DNA of 64,000 bases from G965230065 sp965230065 (GCA_965230065.1 OZ245942.1:7564001-7628000), one strand, 5' to 3'; positions 9,219 through 18,159 are shown, numbered from the stretch's first letter. Notes: generated from the sequence alone by a model not told the origin. A program made the numbers and translations.

Positions 9219-9524
9219 ATGCAAGTAATAGCAACCATACTGGCTGTCTTCTTTATGTCGCTAACGGTGCTCCCATGTACCGATGAAGCCACGGAAGAAT
9301 GCAGTACCGAAATACACTTCCATGCGGCCCAGGGCCATGAACAGGATGCACATGCCGACTTTTGCTCTCCTTTCTGTGCCTGTCACTGCTGCCATGCCCA
9401 TTTTCTGGTCAAAGATTTCACCTATCACTCTACCGAAATTGCCAATATAGGTACACATATCCCGTATATTTCCCATCAATATCCACCAGCACCACACACC
9501 ATCTGGCAACCGCCACGCGTTTAA
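9219..9524 (+). CDS. Small His/Cys-rich secreted protein, DUF6660 type
   Basis: 101 residues with an N-terminal hydrophobic segment (MQVIATILAVFFMSLTVLPC) typical of export. The middle is rich in His and Cys (HFHAAQGHEQDAHADFC, then FCACHCCHAH), so binding of a soft metal is likely. It matches the small DUF6660 proteins that regularly precede CusA/CzcA efflux genes in Bacteroidota, and here it precedes such a gene by about 400 bases. The role is inferred: a periplasmic metal sensor or chaperone for the pump. I chose ATG 9219 rather than the TTG three codons earlier because the -7 promoter box overlaps that TTG. Confidence 0.75.
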   Translation: MQVIATILAVFFMSLTVLPCTDEATEECSTEIHFHAAQGHEQDAHADFCSPFCACHCCHAHFLVKDFTYHSTEIANIGTHIPYISHQYPPAPHTIWQPPRV

Positions 9525-9937
9525 TTTTCTGTGTATTTTTAAGCCTTTAGCTATAAGCTACAAGCCATAAGCGTTCCCATACAATTAAAAGCCTGGGCCA
9601 GGATTCTGTCTCTTAGGCAATCTGACTACACCCCGTGGGCTGTGCCGCCGCGGCTCGGTCCTCACAGCCCACATGGCCAATGGAAATTGGACAAAGATGT
9701 AATCACTGTGGTATGGGCACCTCGCCTGTACAGGTTGGGCAGGCCACACAGGCAAGGTGCTGGTGGCAGCGGCAGCGGTCCCGGTGGGGAACCGCGTCCG
9801 ACCTGCCTGTTCCACACGGTCTAATCTCCTGGCCTGTGGCACACAGGACAGAGAGCAGCTTTAGGCTTGGTGGCAATCCACTAAAAGTTATTGAGCTAAA
9901 AGAACCTTCTCAAATTATTAGAATTAAAATTCATGCT
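9525..9937. other. 413-bp GC-rich, palindrome-rich intergenic region before the RND gene
   Basis: No gene is supported. An open frame runs from 9635 into the RND gene, but its peptide is Trp/Cys/Arg-rich and is explained by repeats. Seen here: a perfect 10-bp inverted repeat GTGGGCTGTG (9635-9644 and 9663-9672) and a repeat copy at 9706-9770. Base composition is far more GC-rich than on either side. Confidence 0.7.
9706..9770 (-). repeat. Palindromic repeat, family P1, copy B (inverted relative to copy A)
   Basis: Read on the minus strand it runs GCTGCCACCAGC, then CCTTGCCTGT, a loop, ACAGGCGAGGTGCCC and ACCACAG. This is the same order of blocks as copy A at 14375-14427. Inside it the 13-base arms 9717-9729 and 9748-9760 pair with one mismatch. 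The size and structure resemble REP-type elements. Confidence 0.7.
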
Positions 9938-12900
9938 ATGATAGATAATATCATTCATTTCTCTATAAAAAATAAACTCATCATCGGGTTGTTTGTGGTA
10001 GGGCTTATTGGGTGGGGCACTTACTCCCTCACCAAAATCCCACTGGATGCCGTGCCCGATATTACCAACAACCAAATACAGGTAATTACCCAGGCACCCG
10101 ACCTGGCCACCCAGGAGGTAGAGCAATTCATTACCTACCCCCTGGAAGTAGCCATGGCCTTTATTCCCGATGTGGTGGAAATACGCTCTATTTCCCGCTT
10201 CGGCTTATCGGTCATCACGGTTGTTTTTAAAGAAAGTGTAGACCCATACCTGGCCCGCCAGCTGGTAAACGAACAAATCAGGGTGGCAGAAGAAAATATT
10301 CCTTCAGCATTTGGCAACCCCCAAATGGCGCCCATGGTTACAGGCCTGAGCGAAGTGTACCAATACACCCTAAATCTTGATTCCGAAGCTGACACTTCTT
10401 ACTCGGCTATGGAACTGCGCTCTATTCAAGACTGGATTGTGAAACGCCAACTGGCAGGTGTGCGGGGCGTGGCCGAAGTGAGCAGTTTTGGCGGCTTCCT
10501 CAAACAATATGAAGTAGCCATTGACCCCGAAAAGCTGCAAGCCTATGACCTTACCCTTACTGAAGTGTTTGAAGCACTACACCGCAACAACCGCAACACC
10601 GGAGGCTCTTATATAGAGAAAACCAATACCTATTACTTCATCCGGGGAGAAGGGATGGTAACTTCTTTGGATGATCTGAAAAACGTTCTGGTAAAAAACC
10701 AGGGAGGCGTGCCCGTGCTGGTTGAAGACATTGCTGAGGTGAAGTTTGGACATGCCAAACGCTATGGCGCCCTCACCCGCAACGGAGAAGGGGAAGCCGT
10801 GGGCGGTTTGGTACTGATGCTGAAAGGGGAAAACTCTTACCAGGTAACCAAAGCCATCAAAGAAAGGGTGGCACAAATACAAAAAAGCCTGCCTCCCGGC
10901 GTTAGCATTGACCCCTTCCTGGACCGCTCTGTCCTCATCAGCCGCACCATTGATACCGTTACCACCAACCTGGTAGAAGGCGGTCTGATTGTTATCTTTA
11001 TATTGGTGCTGCTGTTGGGCAACTTACGGGCCGGCTTTATTGTGGCTTCCGTCATTCCCCTCTCCATGCTTTTTGCCCTGGGCATGATGAATGTTTTCGG
11101 CGTTTCGGCCAACCTCATGAGCCTGGGGGCCATTGACTTCGGGCTGATTGTAGACGGGGCTGTCATTATCATAGAAGCGATTGTCCACCGCCTCCACAGC
11201 ACCTTTCCCAACCAGACACTTTCTCGCCAAAAAATGGATGATGAAGTGAGCTTTGCCTCCCGCAAAATCAGAAAATCGGCAGCTTTTGGAGAAATTATCA
11301 TATTGATTGTGTACCTGCCTATTCTGGCACTTTCCGGCATAGAAGGAAAAATGTTTACTCCTATGGCTCAAACAGTAAGTTTCGCAATTTTAGGTGCCCT
11401 CATTCTTTCCCTCACTTACGTGCCCATGATGGCCGCCCTGTTTCTGAAACGCAACATCGAGGTAAAACAAACCTGGGCCGACCACATCATGCGGTTTTTT
11501 CACAAATTGTACGAGCCTGTCATCCGTTTTGCCCTGAATGCAAGGCTACTGGTCATTGGGGTTACGGTGGGGCTGTTTGTAGTGGCATTGCTGGTTTTCA
11601 GCCGTATGGGCGGGGAGTTTATTCCTACCCTGGAAGAAGGCGACCTGGCGCTGCACCAGATATTGCCCACAGGCACTTCCCTCCAAAGGAGTGTGGATAT
11701 TTCTGCCAAGTTACAAGAGAACCTGATGCGAGAGTTCCCTGAAGTGAAAGAAGTTGTAACCAAAATCGGAACATCTGAAATTCCCACCGACCCCATGCCC
11801 ATGGAAGTGGGTGACATCATTGTCGTGCTGAAAGAAAAAGACGAGTGGGTAAGTGGCAAAAGCAAAGAAGAACTATACGAAAAAATGGAAGTGGTGATGA
11901 ACGAAGTGCCCGGCGTGGCTTCAGAATACTCCCAACCCATACAAATGCGTTTTAACGAGCTCATGACGGGCATCCGTCAGGATATTGCCGTGAAGATTTT
12001 TGGAGAGGACCTGGACATATTATTCCAAAAAGCCAATGAAGCCAATGCGCTGATTCAGCAGGTAGAAGGCGTAAGCGGGACGGTAGTAGAACAAATTACC
12101 GGACTGCCCCAGATACAAGTCATTTATGACCGAAATAAACTCGCCCAATATGGCATGGACGTGGAAACACTGAACCAGGCCGTAAACACTGCCTTTTCGG
12201 GTGGGTATGCCGGGGTGGTATTTGAAGGAGAAAGGCGGTTCGACCTCGTAGTGCGCCTACAGGAAGCATTCAGGCATGATATAGAAAATGTACGCAACCT
12301 GTATGTAGCCATTCCTAATGGTAAAAAAGTTCCGTTGAAAGAAGTGGCCAACATTCGCCTGGAAGAAACGCCTGCACAAATTTCCCGGGAAAACACCAAA
12401 CGCCGCATTGTAGTGGGCATCAACACCCGCAATAGAGATACTGAAAGTGTGGTGGAAGACATACAAGAGATGCTGGATGCTCAACTCAACCTGCCCAGTG
12501 GCTATTATGTAACTTACGGCGGGCAGTTTGAAAACCTGCTGCAAGCCCGGCAACGCCTTTCCATTGCCGTGCCCATTGCGCTGGGGCTGATTTTCGTCTT
12601 GCTATATTTCACTTTTAACTCTGCCATGCAGGCTTTGCTCATTTTTACGGCGGTGCCCATGGCGGCCACCGGAGGGGTTTTCTCACTCTGGCTCCGGGAT
12701 ATGCCTTTCAGTATTTCGGCGGGGGTTGGGTTCATCGCCTTGTTTGGAGTGGCAGTGCTCAATGGCATTGTGCTTATTTCGTATTTTAACCAGCTCAAAG
12801 AAGAGGGCATGACCAACCTGAGGGAGCGTATTCTCAAAGGCACGCATGTACGGCTGCGCCCGGTCATCATGACGGCTTCCGTAGCCTCTTTGGGCTTTTT

Positions 12901-14299
12901 GCCCATGGCCTTGTCTACCTCTGCGGGGGCCGAAGTACAACGTCCCCTGGCTACCGTGGTCATTGGCGGACTGATAACCGCTACTTTGCTCACGCTGGTG
13001 GTGCTGCCAGTTTTGTATTATTACCTGGAAAAAGGAATTTCAGGTAAGTTTGGGAAAGCTGCCACCATCATTGTATTAGCAGTAATGCTGGGCGGAATGC
13101 CTGAGAGCGTGCAGGCCCAAAACCAAGCCCAGGCAGATAGCACCATTGCATTGTCGCTGGATAAAGCCATACAGCTTGCCCTGGAAAATTATCCATCAGC
13201 GAAACAGGCGCGGTTGCAGGTAGAAAGGCAGCAAGCCCTGAAAAAGTCGGCCATTGACCTGGGCAATACCCAATTGTTTTACCAGGCAGAAGAAACCAAT
13301 GGGGATAACATCAGGGGAGTCCGTTCACTGGGTGTGCAGCAAACCATTGACTTTCCGCTTACCTACGCCCGCCGCATTCAGTACCAGAACGAGCAGATTC
13401 TGTTAAGTGAAAAGCAGCAGGATTTAACAGAAAACGACCTGATTGCCGAAGTCACGTATGCTTATAACCGGGTACTGCATGCACAAAGCTTCCGGGCACT
13501 TACACAGGAATTGGATAGTTTGTACTTTGACTTTGAAAAAGTTGCCCAATTGCGGTACGAAACCGGGGAAACCGGAAAGCTGGCCTGGCTGGCAGCCAGC
13601 GGAAAGCAGCAAAAGATTGCCATTTCGCTCCAACAGGCCCAGACCGATTATCAGATTGCCCTCAATAACTTACAAAGCTGGCTGCATACGGACAGTATTT
13701 TTCAGGTAACTGATGCCTTTCAAAAGCTATCGGCCAACTTTATGGCCATTTCAGATACTACTTCGGGCAATCCGGTTTTTGCATATTACCGCCAAAATAT
13801 GAAAGTAGCCGAAGCTGCTTTTAAGGCAGAGCGAGCAGCCTTCTGGCCCCAGTTCGCTTTGGGCTACAGTGACCAGACTGTCAATGGTAATGAGGGTTTT
13901 TTCCTGTACAAACTGGGCATCAATGTACCTTTGTTTTTCTGGGCGCAACAAGGACGAACGCAGGCCGCCCAACTACAAACCCAAATTGCCACCGAGGTAT
14001 GGAAGCAACAAAAGCTCGATTGGGAGCGCAAGTATGAACGCATACAGGGAGAGATACAGAAAATTGATGCTTCCCTTGCTTACTATGAAAATCACGGACT
14101 GGATTTGGCCAAAGAACAACTGGAGGCTGCCGTACTCAGCTACCAAATGGGCGATATAGATTACGTAGCCTACATCCAGAACCTGGACCAGGCCACCCAA
14201 ATCAGGCAGGAATACCTGCAATATCTTAACGCATACAACCAGGCCGTCATTGAGCTACAACGCCTCAGCGGACAGCTTTTGGAAAACATACAGCATTAA
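9938..14299 (+). CDS. CusA/CzcA-type heavy-metal RND efflux pump fused to a TolC-like outer-membrane channel
   Basis: 1453 residues. Residues 1 to about 1035 are a complete HME-RND transporter: first membrane helix at 12-32, KIPLDAVPDITNNQ, two large periplasmic loops, and the membrane-domain charged motif GAIDFGLIVDGAVIII near 397-412. Residues about 1040-1060 form a further hydrophobic stretch ending in VQAQ, which looks like the former signal peptide of the second partner. Residues 1060-1453 are an outer-membrane efflux protein (TolC) with long coiled coils. The product would move Cu+, Zn2+ or similar ions out of the cell together with the adaptor encoded next. Start ATG 9938 (MIDNIIHFSIKNK) matches the family; the frame extends upstream only through repeat DNA. 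The fusion is known in Bacteroidota. Confidence 0.92.
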   Translation: MIDNIIHFSIKNKLIIGLFVVGLIGWGTYSLTKIPLDAVPDITNNQIQVITQAPDLATQEVEQFITYPLEVAMAFIPDVVEIRSISRFGLSVITVVFKESVDPYLARQLVNEQIRVAEENIPSAFGNPQMAPMVTGLSEVYQYTLNLDSEADTSYSAMELRSIQDWIVKRQLAGVRGVAEVSSFGGFLKQYEVAIDPEKLQAYDLTLTEVFEALHRNNRNTGGSYIEKTNTYYFIRGEGMVTSLDDLKNVLVKNQGGVPVLVEDIAEVKFGHAKRYGALTRNGEGEAVGGLVLMLKGENSYQVTKAIKERVAQIQKSLPPGVSIDPFLDRSVLISRTIDTVTTNLVEGGLIVIFILVLLLGNLRAGFIVASVIPLSMLFALGMMNVFGVSANLMSLGAIDFGLIVDGAVIIIEAIVHRLHSTFPNQTLSRQKMDDEVSFASRKIRKSAAFGEIIILIVYLPILALSGIEGKMFTPMAQTVSFAILGALILSLTYVPMMAALFLKRNIEVKQTWADHIMRFFHKLYEPVIRFALNARLLVIGVTVGLFVVALLVFSRMGGEFIPTLEEGDLALHQILPTGTSLQRSVDISAKLQENLMREFPEVKEVVTKIGTSEIPTDPMPMEVGDIIVVLKEKDEWVSGKSKEELYEKMEVVMNEVPGVASEYSQPIQMRFNELMTGIRQDIAVKIFGEDLDILFQKANEANALIQQVEGVSGTVVEQITGLPQIQVIYDRNKLAQYGMDVETLNQAVNTAFSGGYAGVVFEGERRFDLVVRLQEAFRHDIENVRNLYVAIPNGKKVPLKEVANIRLEETPAQISRENTKRRIVVGINTRNRDTESVVEDIQEMLDAQLNLPSGYYVTYGGQFENLLQARQRLSIAVPIALGLIFVLLYFTFNSAMQALLIFTAVPMAATGGVFSLWLRDMPFSISAGVGFIALFGVAVLNGIVLISYFNQLKEEGMTNLRERILKGTHVRLRPVIMTASVASLGFLPMALSTSAGAEVQRPLATVVIGGLITATLLTLVVLPVLYYYLEKGISGKFGKAATIIVLAVMLGGMPESVQAQNQAQADSTIALSLDKAIQLALENYPSAKQARLQVERQQALKKSAIDLGNTQLFYQAEETNGDNIRGVRSLGVQQTIDFPLTYARRIQYQNEQILLSEKQQDLTENDLIAEVTYAYNRVLHAQSFRALTQELDSLYFDFEKVAQLRYETGETGKLAWLAASGKQQKIAISLQQAQTDYQIALNNLQSWLHTDSIFQVTDAFQKLSANFMAISDTTSGNPVFAYYRQNMKVAEAAFKAERAAFWPQFALGYSDQTVNGNEGFFLYKLGINVPLFFWAQQGRTQAAQLQTQIATEVWKQQKLDWERKYERIQGEIQKIDASLAYYENHGLDLAKEQLEAAVLSYQMGDIDYVAYIQNLDQATQIRQEYLQYLNAYNQAVIELQRLSGQLLENIQH

Positions 14300-14319
14300 C
14301 ACTTTTAATTCAGGAAAAG

Positions 14320-15831
14320 ATGAAAAAATATATTATTAAGCAGTTTCAACAAATAGGTTTGTGGTACAGGCGGGGCTGCCACCAGCGTCTCGCCTGTACA
14401 ACTACAGGCAAGATGCCTGTACCACAGTTTGTCTGGCGGGCTGGGAAGCCCGCGCTCCGAAGCTTATGCTTCATATTACTTTGTCTCACTTTCCTATTCC
14501 AATGCACCCCAAATGAACATGTGCACGAAGGGGAAGATAGCCACGCGCATACCGAAGAAGGCCATCATGAAGATGAAAACAGGGTAACACTCACCCCGGT
14601 ACAGCTGGCTTCTGCCAATATTGCCTATGGCCGTTTTGATACGCTGAATACTTCCGGCTTTGTACGGGCCAACGGGGTGCTGGACCTGCCGCCCCAAAAT
14701 GTGGCAGCCATTTCGTCGCCCATGCCAGGCTTTGTAAAAAAGGCCAACTACCTGGTGGGTGATTATGTGAAAAAAGGAGCTGCCCTGGCTATGATAGAGC
14801 ATCCTGATTTTCTGATCATGCAGGAAGAATATATGACGCTGGCCACCCAAATGGATTATTTGAAAGAAGAATGGCTTCGGCAGAAACAACTCGACTCGGC
14901 CAACATAGCAGCAAAAAAACGGTTTCAGGAAGCAGAAGCAGCCTACCGGGCAGCCGTAGCCAAAGAAAAATCCCTGGAAAAACAATTGCAGTACATGGGG
15001 TTGCAGCCAGAAGCCATCAGGCAGGGCAACCTTTCTTCCACCATTTACATACGCGCCCCATTTGCGGGATATATTACCCAGCTCAATACCCACAATGGCA
15101 TGTTTGTAAGGCCGGAAGAGGAATTATACGAAATGATTGACATGGAGCACATGCACATGGAGCTGAACGTTTTTGAAAAGGACATCCCCAAAGTAAAAGT
15201 AGGGCAGGAAATCACCTTCAACGTACCCAGCTTAGGCGAGCAAACCTATCATGGAGAAGTATTTTTAGTAGGCAAATCTTTTGACCAGGAAAATAAAACC
15301 ATCCGCGTACACGGACACATTGACCACGATGAAAACACATTCATCCGCGGACTATACCTGGAAGCCATGATTTTTACGGGCGAGCAGAAAGTAATGGCCC
15401 TGCCTGAAGAAGCGGTTGTACGGGATGAAGGGAAGTATTACATTTTTGCCAGACAGGATAATGATGCAGCAGGGCATGCACATCTGCATGAGGAGGAGCA
15501 TCACCACAACGGGATGGAAGCCCACGAACATGATGAGAATGGAGAAGGCCATGAACACCCACATGAAGAGGAAGAGCACGAACACCCGCATGCAGAAGAA
15601 GCGCATGCACATGATGATGAACACAAACACCCACACGATAATGGCGATAGTGATACACAGGTAGCCACGTCTTTTCAAAAGATAATGGTACAAATCGGCA
15701 TCTCCCAAAACGGGTGGATAGAAATTAAAAATTATGCTGCATTGCCTTCAAACGGCCAAATTGTAGTGAAAGGAGCTTATGATTTGTATTCTGAAATGAA
15801 AAAAGGTGAAGGGGGGCATCACCACCACTAA
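14320..15831 (+). CDS. RND efflux periplasmic adaptor (CusB-like), His-rich, with a repeat inserted in its signal region
   Basis: 503 residues. The membrane-fusion core (about 90-370) has the barrel-sandwich motif APFAGYI and the alpha-hairpin with long coiled coil; it would bridge the RND pump and the TolC part. Histidine clusters lie at about 66-85, 384-443 (some two dozen His among Glu) and at the very end (GGHHHH), consistent with metal capture. The lipobox LTFLFQC is at about residue 56-62, but residues 12-48 are encoded by palindromic repeat DNA (CHQRLACTTTGKMPVPQ) that interrupts an otherwise normal start MKKYIIKQF and hydrophobic core LCFILLCLTF. An internal ATG at 14413 (MPVPQF) could instead serve as start and give a near-normal lipoprotein signal. 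It follows the pump gene by 20 bases with AGGAAAAG before ATG 14320: one operon. Confidence 0.88.
   Translation: MKKYIIKQFQQIGLWYRRGCHQRLACTTTGKMPVPQFVWRAGKPALRSLCFILLCLTFLFQCTPNEHVHEGEDSHAHTEEGHHEDENRVTLTPVQLASANIAYGRFDTLNTSGFVRANGVLDLPPQNVAAISSPMPGFVKKANYLVGDYVKKGAALAMIEHPDFLIMQEEYMTLATQMDYLKEEWLRQKQLDSANIAAKKRFQEAEAAYRAAVAKEKSLEKQLQYMGLQPEAIRQGNLSSTIYIRAPFAGYITQLNTHNGMFVRPEEELYEMIDMEHMHMELNVFEKDIPKVKVGQEITFNVPSLGEQTYHGEVFLVGKSFDQENKTIRVHGHIDHDENTFIRGLYLEAMIFTGEQKVMALPEEAVVRDEGKYYIFARQDNDAAGHAHLHEEEHHHNGMEAHEHDENGEGHEHPHEEEEHEHPHAEEAHAHDDEHKHPHDNGDSDTQVATSFQKIMVQIGISQNGWIEIKNYAALPSNGQIVVKGAYDLYSEMKKGEGGHHHH
14375..14427 (+). repeat. Palindromic repeat, family P1, copy A, inside the adaptor gene
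   Basis: Blocks GCTGCCACCAGC, CTCGCCTGTACA, ACAGGCAAG, GATGCC and ACCACAG are shared in order with copy B at 9706-9770. Outer arms TGTGGTACAGGC (14360-14371) and its exact complement (14415-14426) enclose inner arms GCCTGTA/TACAGGC (14392-14398, 14403-14409). A further GCGGGC/GCCCGC hairpin follows at 14436-14453. Confidence 0.8.
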
Positions 15832-15852
15832 TTTTTTCCTTTTTCATAGGGA

Positions 15853-16680
15853 ATGTTTACCTTCCGTTCTATGGAATGGTTCAAATCGCTTAATCCGGTG
15901 GTGCAGGCTTTGCTGGCTACTTGTTTTACCTGGGGTGTTACGGCTTTGGGTGCAGCTTTGGTCTTTTTCTTTAAAAAAATCAACCAGCAAGTACTGGATG
16001 GCATGATGGGATTCGCGGCCGGGGTAATGATTGCTGCCAGTTTCTGGTCATTGCTGGCCCCTGCTATTGAGATGGCCGAAGAGGCAGGCACCCCTCCCTG
16101 GATCCCAACCTCAGTGGGCTTTATGGCGGGAGGGCTGTTCCTATGGAGCGTAGACAAAATATTACCCCACCTGCACATCGGTTTTCCTGATGAAGAGGCA
16201 GAAGGGCTTCCTACCAACTGGCACCGAAGTATTTTGCTGGTTTTGGCAATCACCCTCCACAACATTCCGGAAGGGCTGGCCGTGGGGGTAGCTTTTGGTG
16301 CCCTGGCCGCCGATATACCCTCGGCCACTTTCGGTGGGGCTTTTGCCCTGGCGCTAGGCATCGGCATTCAGAATTTCCCGGAAGGGGTTTCTGTTTCAGT
16401 GCCTTTGCGCCGTGAAGGTTTTTCCCGCCTCAAAAGTTTTAACTATGGGCAGCTTTCGGGTATAGTAGAACCCATTGCCGGGGTAATCGGTGCCTTGGCC
16501 GTCATCATGATTAAACCCATTTTGCCCTATGCTTTATCTTTTGCAGCCGGGGCCATGATTTTCGTGGTGGTGGAAGAGCTGATTCCTGAATCCCAACTCA
16601 ATAAAAACACCGATATAGCTACAATGGGAGCATTGGTTGGTTTTACTATTATGATGATTTTGGATGTGGCACTTGGGTAA
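15853..16680 (+). CDS. ZIP-family metal transporter
   Basis: 275 residues, eight predicted membrane segments. The two ZIP signature helices are visible: LHNIPEGLAVGVAFG near residue 137 and QNFPEGVSVSVPL near 174, which carry the His/Glu metal ligands. The architecture matches the bacterial ZupT/GufA group, which imports Zn2+ and other divalent ions across the inner membrane. It lies 21 bases behind the efflux adaptor and is probably co-transcribed, placing uptake and efflux of metal under one control, or it may handle a different ion. Starts at 15853 (MFTFRSMEW) and 15871 (MEWFKSL) are both possible; AGGGA directly abuts the first. Confidence 0.9.
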   Translation: MFTFRSMEWFKSLNPVVQALLATCFTWGVTALGAALVFFFKKINQQVLDGMMGFAAGVMIAASFWSLLAPAIEMAEEAGTPPWIPTSVGFMAGGLFLWSVDKILPHLHIGFPDEEAEGLPTNWHRSILLVLAITLHNIPEGLAVGVAFGALAADIPSATFGGAFALALGIGIQNFPEGVSVSVPLRREGFSRLKSFNYGQLSGIVEPIAGVIGALAVIMIKPILPYALSFAAGAMIFVVVEELIPESQLNKNTDIATMGALVGFTIMMILDVALG

Positions 16681-17038
16681 ACATTGCTATGTGAGGTTTA
16701 TGTTGTAAAATTAAGCATATTGCCGCTAATAAGACTTCGGAAGTTTTTTAGCCCCGAACATTGAAAACTAATAAGAAACTTTCGTAAATCGGTCAGACCG
16801 CGACGGCGTACCGTTTTCAGAGGCACAAGAGCGGTCAGACGGGGTCGCCCAGACCGATAGAATATTAATTTTTAATGACATCGGCCATCCGACTTCGCCC
16901 CTATGAAACTTCCGAAGTCTGGCAAATTGTATAGCATATCCCTATAAAAATAAGGAGTAACCCCTATACCATACCTAAAAAACTCTTTGTACTTTTATCC
17001 TCAGAAAAACAGACAGCACTTACACCATAACCTTCGCT
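16681..17038. other. 358-bp intergenic region holding a 189-bp inverted-repeat element
   Basis: No gene is supported. Most of the stretch is the inverted-repeat element at 16732-16920. The remaining bases before 17039 should hold the promoter of the next gene, but no exact TAnnTTTG box was found. Confidence 0.6.
16732..16920. repeat. 189-bp element bounded by perfect 15-bp inverted repeats
   Basis: AGACTTCGGAAGTTT at 16732-16746 is matched by its exact complement at 16906-16920. Inside are arms ATCGGTC/GACCGAT (16788-16794, 16852-16858) and a direct 9-mer CGGTCAGAC (16790, 16832). No frame longer than a few dozen codons exists. It could be a MITE-like or REP-like element; no target-site duplication was recognised. 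Confidence 0.65.
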
Positions 17039-17953
17039 TTGAAAAAATATTCTATTGTTTATTGCTTCATCAACCTGCTATGTTGCTATGAAGCCCAAGC
17101 CCAGGATTACGTGGACCTTGCCAAAGTTTATTATAGCAACACGCCCCTGAACCAATTTGACAGCACCACACAAGGCAGCCGGGTAGAAGAAATGGGGGTA
17201 GACCTTACCCTACCCGTTCGCCTAAATGAACGCACTGCCCTGCTCACCGGACTTTTCTTTGAAAGAATCACAACCAAAACCTCACCCATTGCCGATTTAA
17301 ATACGGTTTATACAGCCAACGTGCGTCTCGGTGTTAATCTACAGCATAGCGAAAAATGGTCGGGCACTTATTTGCTGCTGCCCAAACTGTCTTCGGATCT
17401 TAAAGAGGTTTCGGGCAAAGATTTCCAGATGGGTGCTTTGGCGCTGCTCAAATATACAAAGCAGGAAAACCTGAACTATAAAATAGGCTTGTACTACAAC
17501 AGCGAGCTGTTCGGGCCTTTCTTTGTGCCTATTTTAGGGTTATATTATCTCAGTCCCAACCAAAGGTTTGAAACAAATCTTTCATTACCCCTGGCTGCCG
17601 ATGCCAATTATTCCCTCAAACCCTGGCTTAATGCCGGGCTTAGTTTCAATGCTTTTGTCAGAAGCTTTTACCTAAACGACCCTCAGTTTACCGAAAACAA
17701 CGAATACCTGGTAAAAAGAACCAGCGAAATATTCGGATACCTGCAATTCAACGTGCTGAAAAATATCATCATCCAGCCCAAAATCGGCTACTCCATCGGC
17801 CGCAATTACCGTATCTATGACGAGCAGGATAAAGCCACTTTCGGGATTATGGCCTTCACATTTGGTGACGACAGAAAACAGTTAAATACTGATTTTAAAG
17901 ACGGAGCTATCTTTAGTATCAGGCTGATGTACCGGTTTTTTATTGATGAGTGA
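17039..17953 (+). CDS. Outer-membrane beta-barrel protein, DUF6268-like
   Basis: 304 residues with a signal peptide (KKYSIVYCFINLLCCYEAQAQ) and a body of alternating amphipathic strands ending in an aromatic residue (SIRLMYRFFIDE), as expected for an outer-membrane barrel. It resembles the DUF6268 family of Bacteroidota; function is unknown. The start is a TTG at 17039; no in-frame ATG gives a complete signal peptide. It lies downstream of the metal cluster on the same strand but is separated by 358 bases and a repeat element, so co-regulation is not supported. Confidence 0.75.
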   Translation: MKKYSIVYCFINLLCCYEAQAQDYVDLAKVYYSNTPLNQFDSTTQGSRVEEMGVDLTLPVRLNERTALLTGLFFERITTKTSPIADLNTVYTANVRLGVNLQHSEKWSGTYLLLPKLSSDLKEVSGKDFQMGALALLKYTKQENLNYKIGLYYNSELFGPFFVPILGLYYLSPNQRFETNLSLPLAADANYSLKPWLNAGLSFNAFVRSFYLNDPQFTENNEYLVKRTSEIFGYLQFNVLKNIIIQPKIGYSIGRNYRIYDEQDKATFGIMAFTFGDDRKQLNTDFKDGAIFSIRLMYRFFIDE

Positions 17954-18096
17954 GTGCTTTTTTAAGTTAATGGTCTTTGTGTCACAAGTCCATAGTCGAC
18001 ATGATAATGCCTCAGTACCCCAACCACAGGGTTAGGTAGGAAATTATCAGCCCCCTGCATTTCTTTTTCTTAACAATATGACTATATTATACATAA

Positions 18097-18129
18097 TTAT
18101 TTAAGGATATTATCGTAATACTTAAATAA
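18097..18129. promoter_or_regulatory. Nested palindrome upstream of the TonB receptor
   Basis: TTATTTAAG (18097-18105) pairs exactly with 18121-18129, and between them TATTA (18108-18112) pairs with TAATA (18116-18120) around TCG. It ends 30 bases before ATG 18160. It may be an operator or a leader hairpin. Confidence 0.4.
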
Positions 18130-18159
18130 CGAGGTAACTTTTTCACAAATCCGCAAATT

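Noticed and set aside
9635..9937. An upstream extension of the RND pump frame giving a 101-residue Cys/Trp-rich N-terminus
   Set aside because: The sequence is palindromic repeat DNA; the conserved RND start MIDNIIHF is at 9938.
15352..15708. Two long minus-strand frames over the histidine-rich part of the adaptor gene
   Set aside because: They arise from the CAT/CAC repeats read in reverse and are Met/Val/Phe-rich low-complexity shadows.
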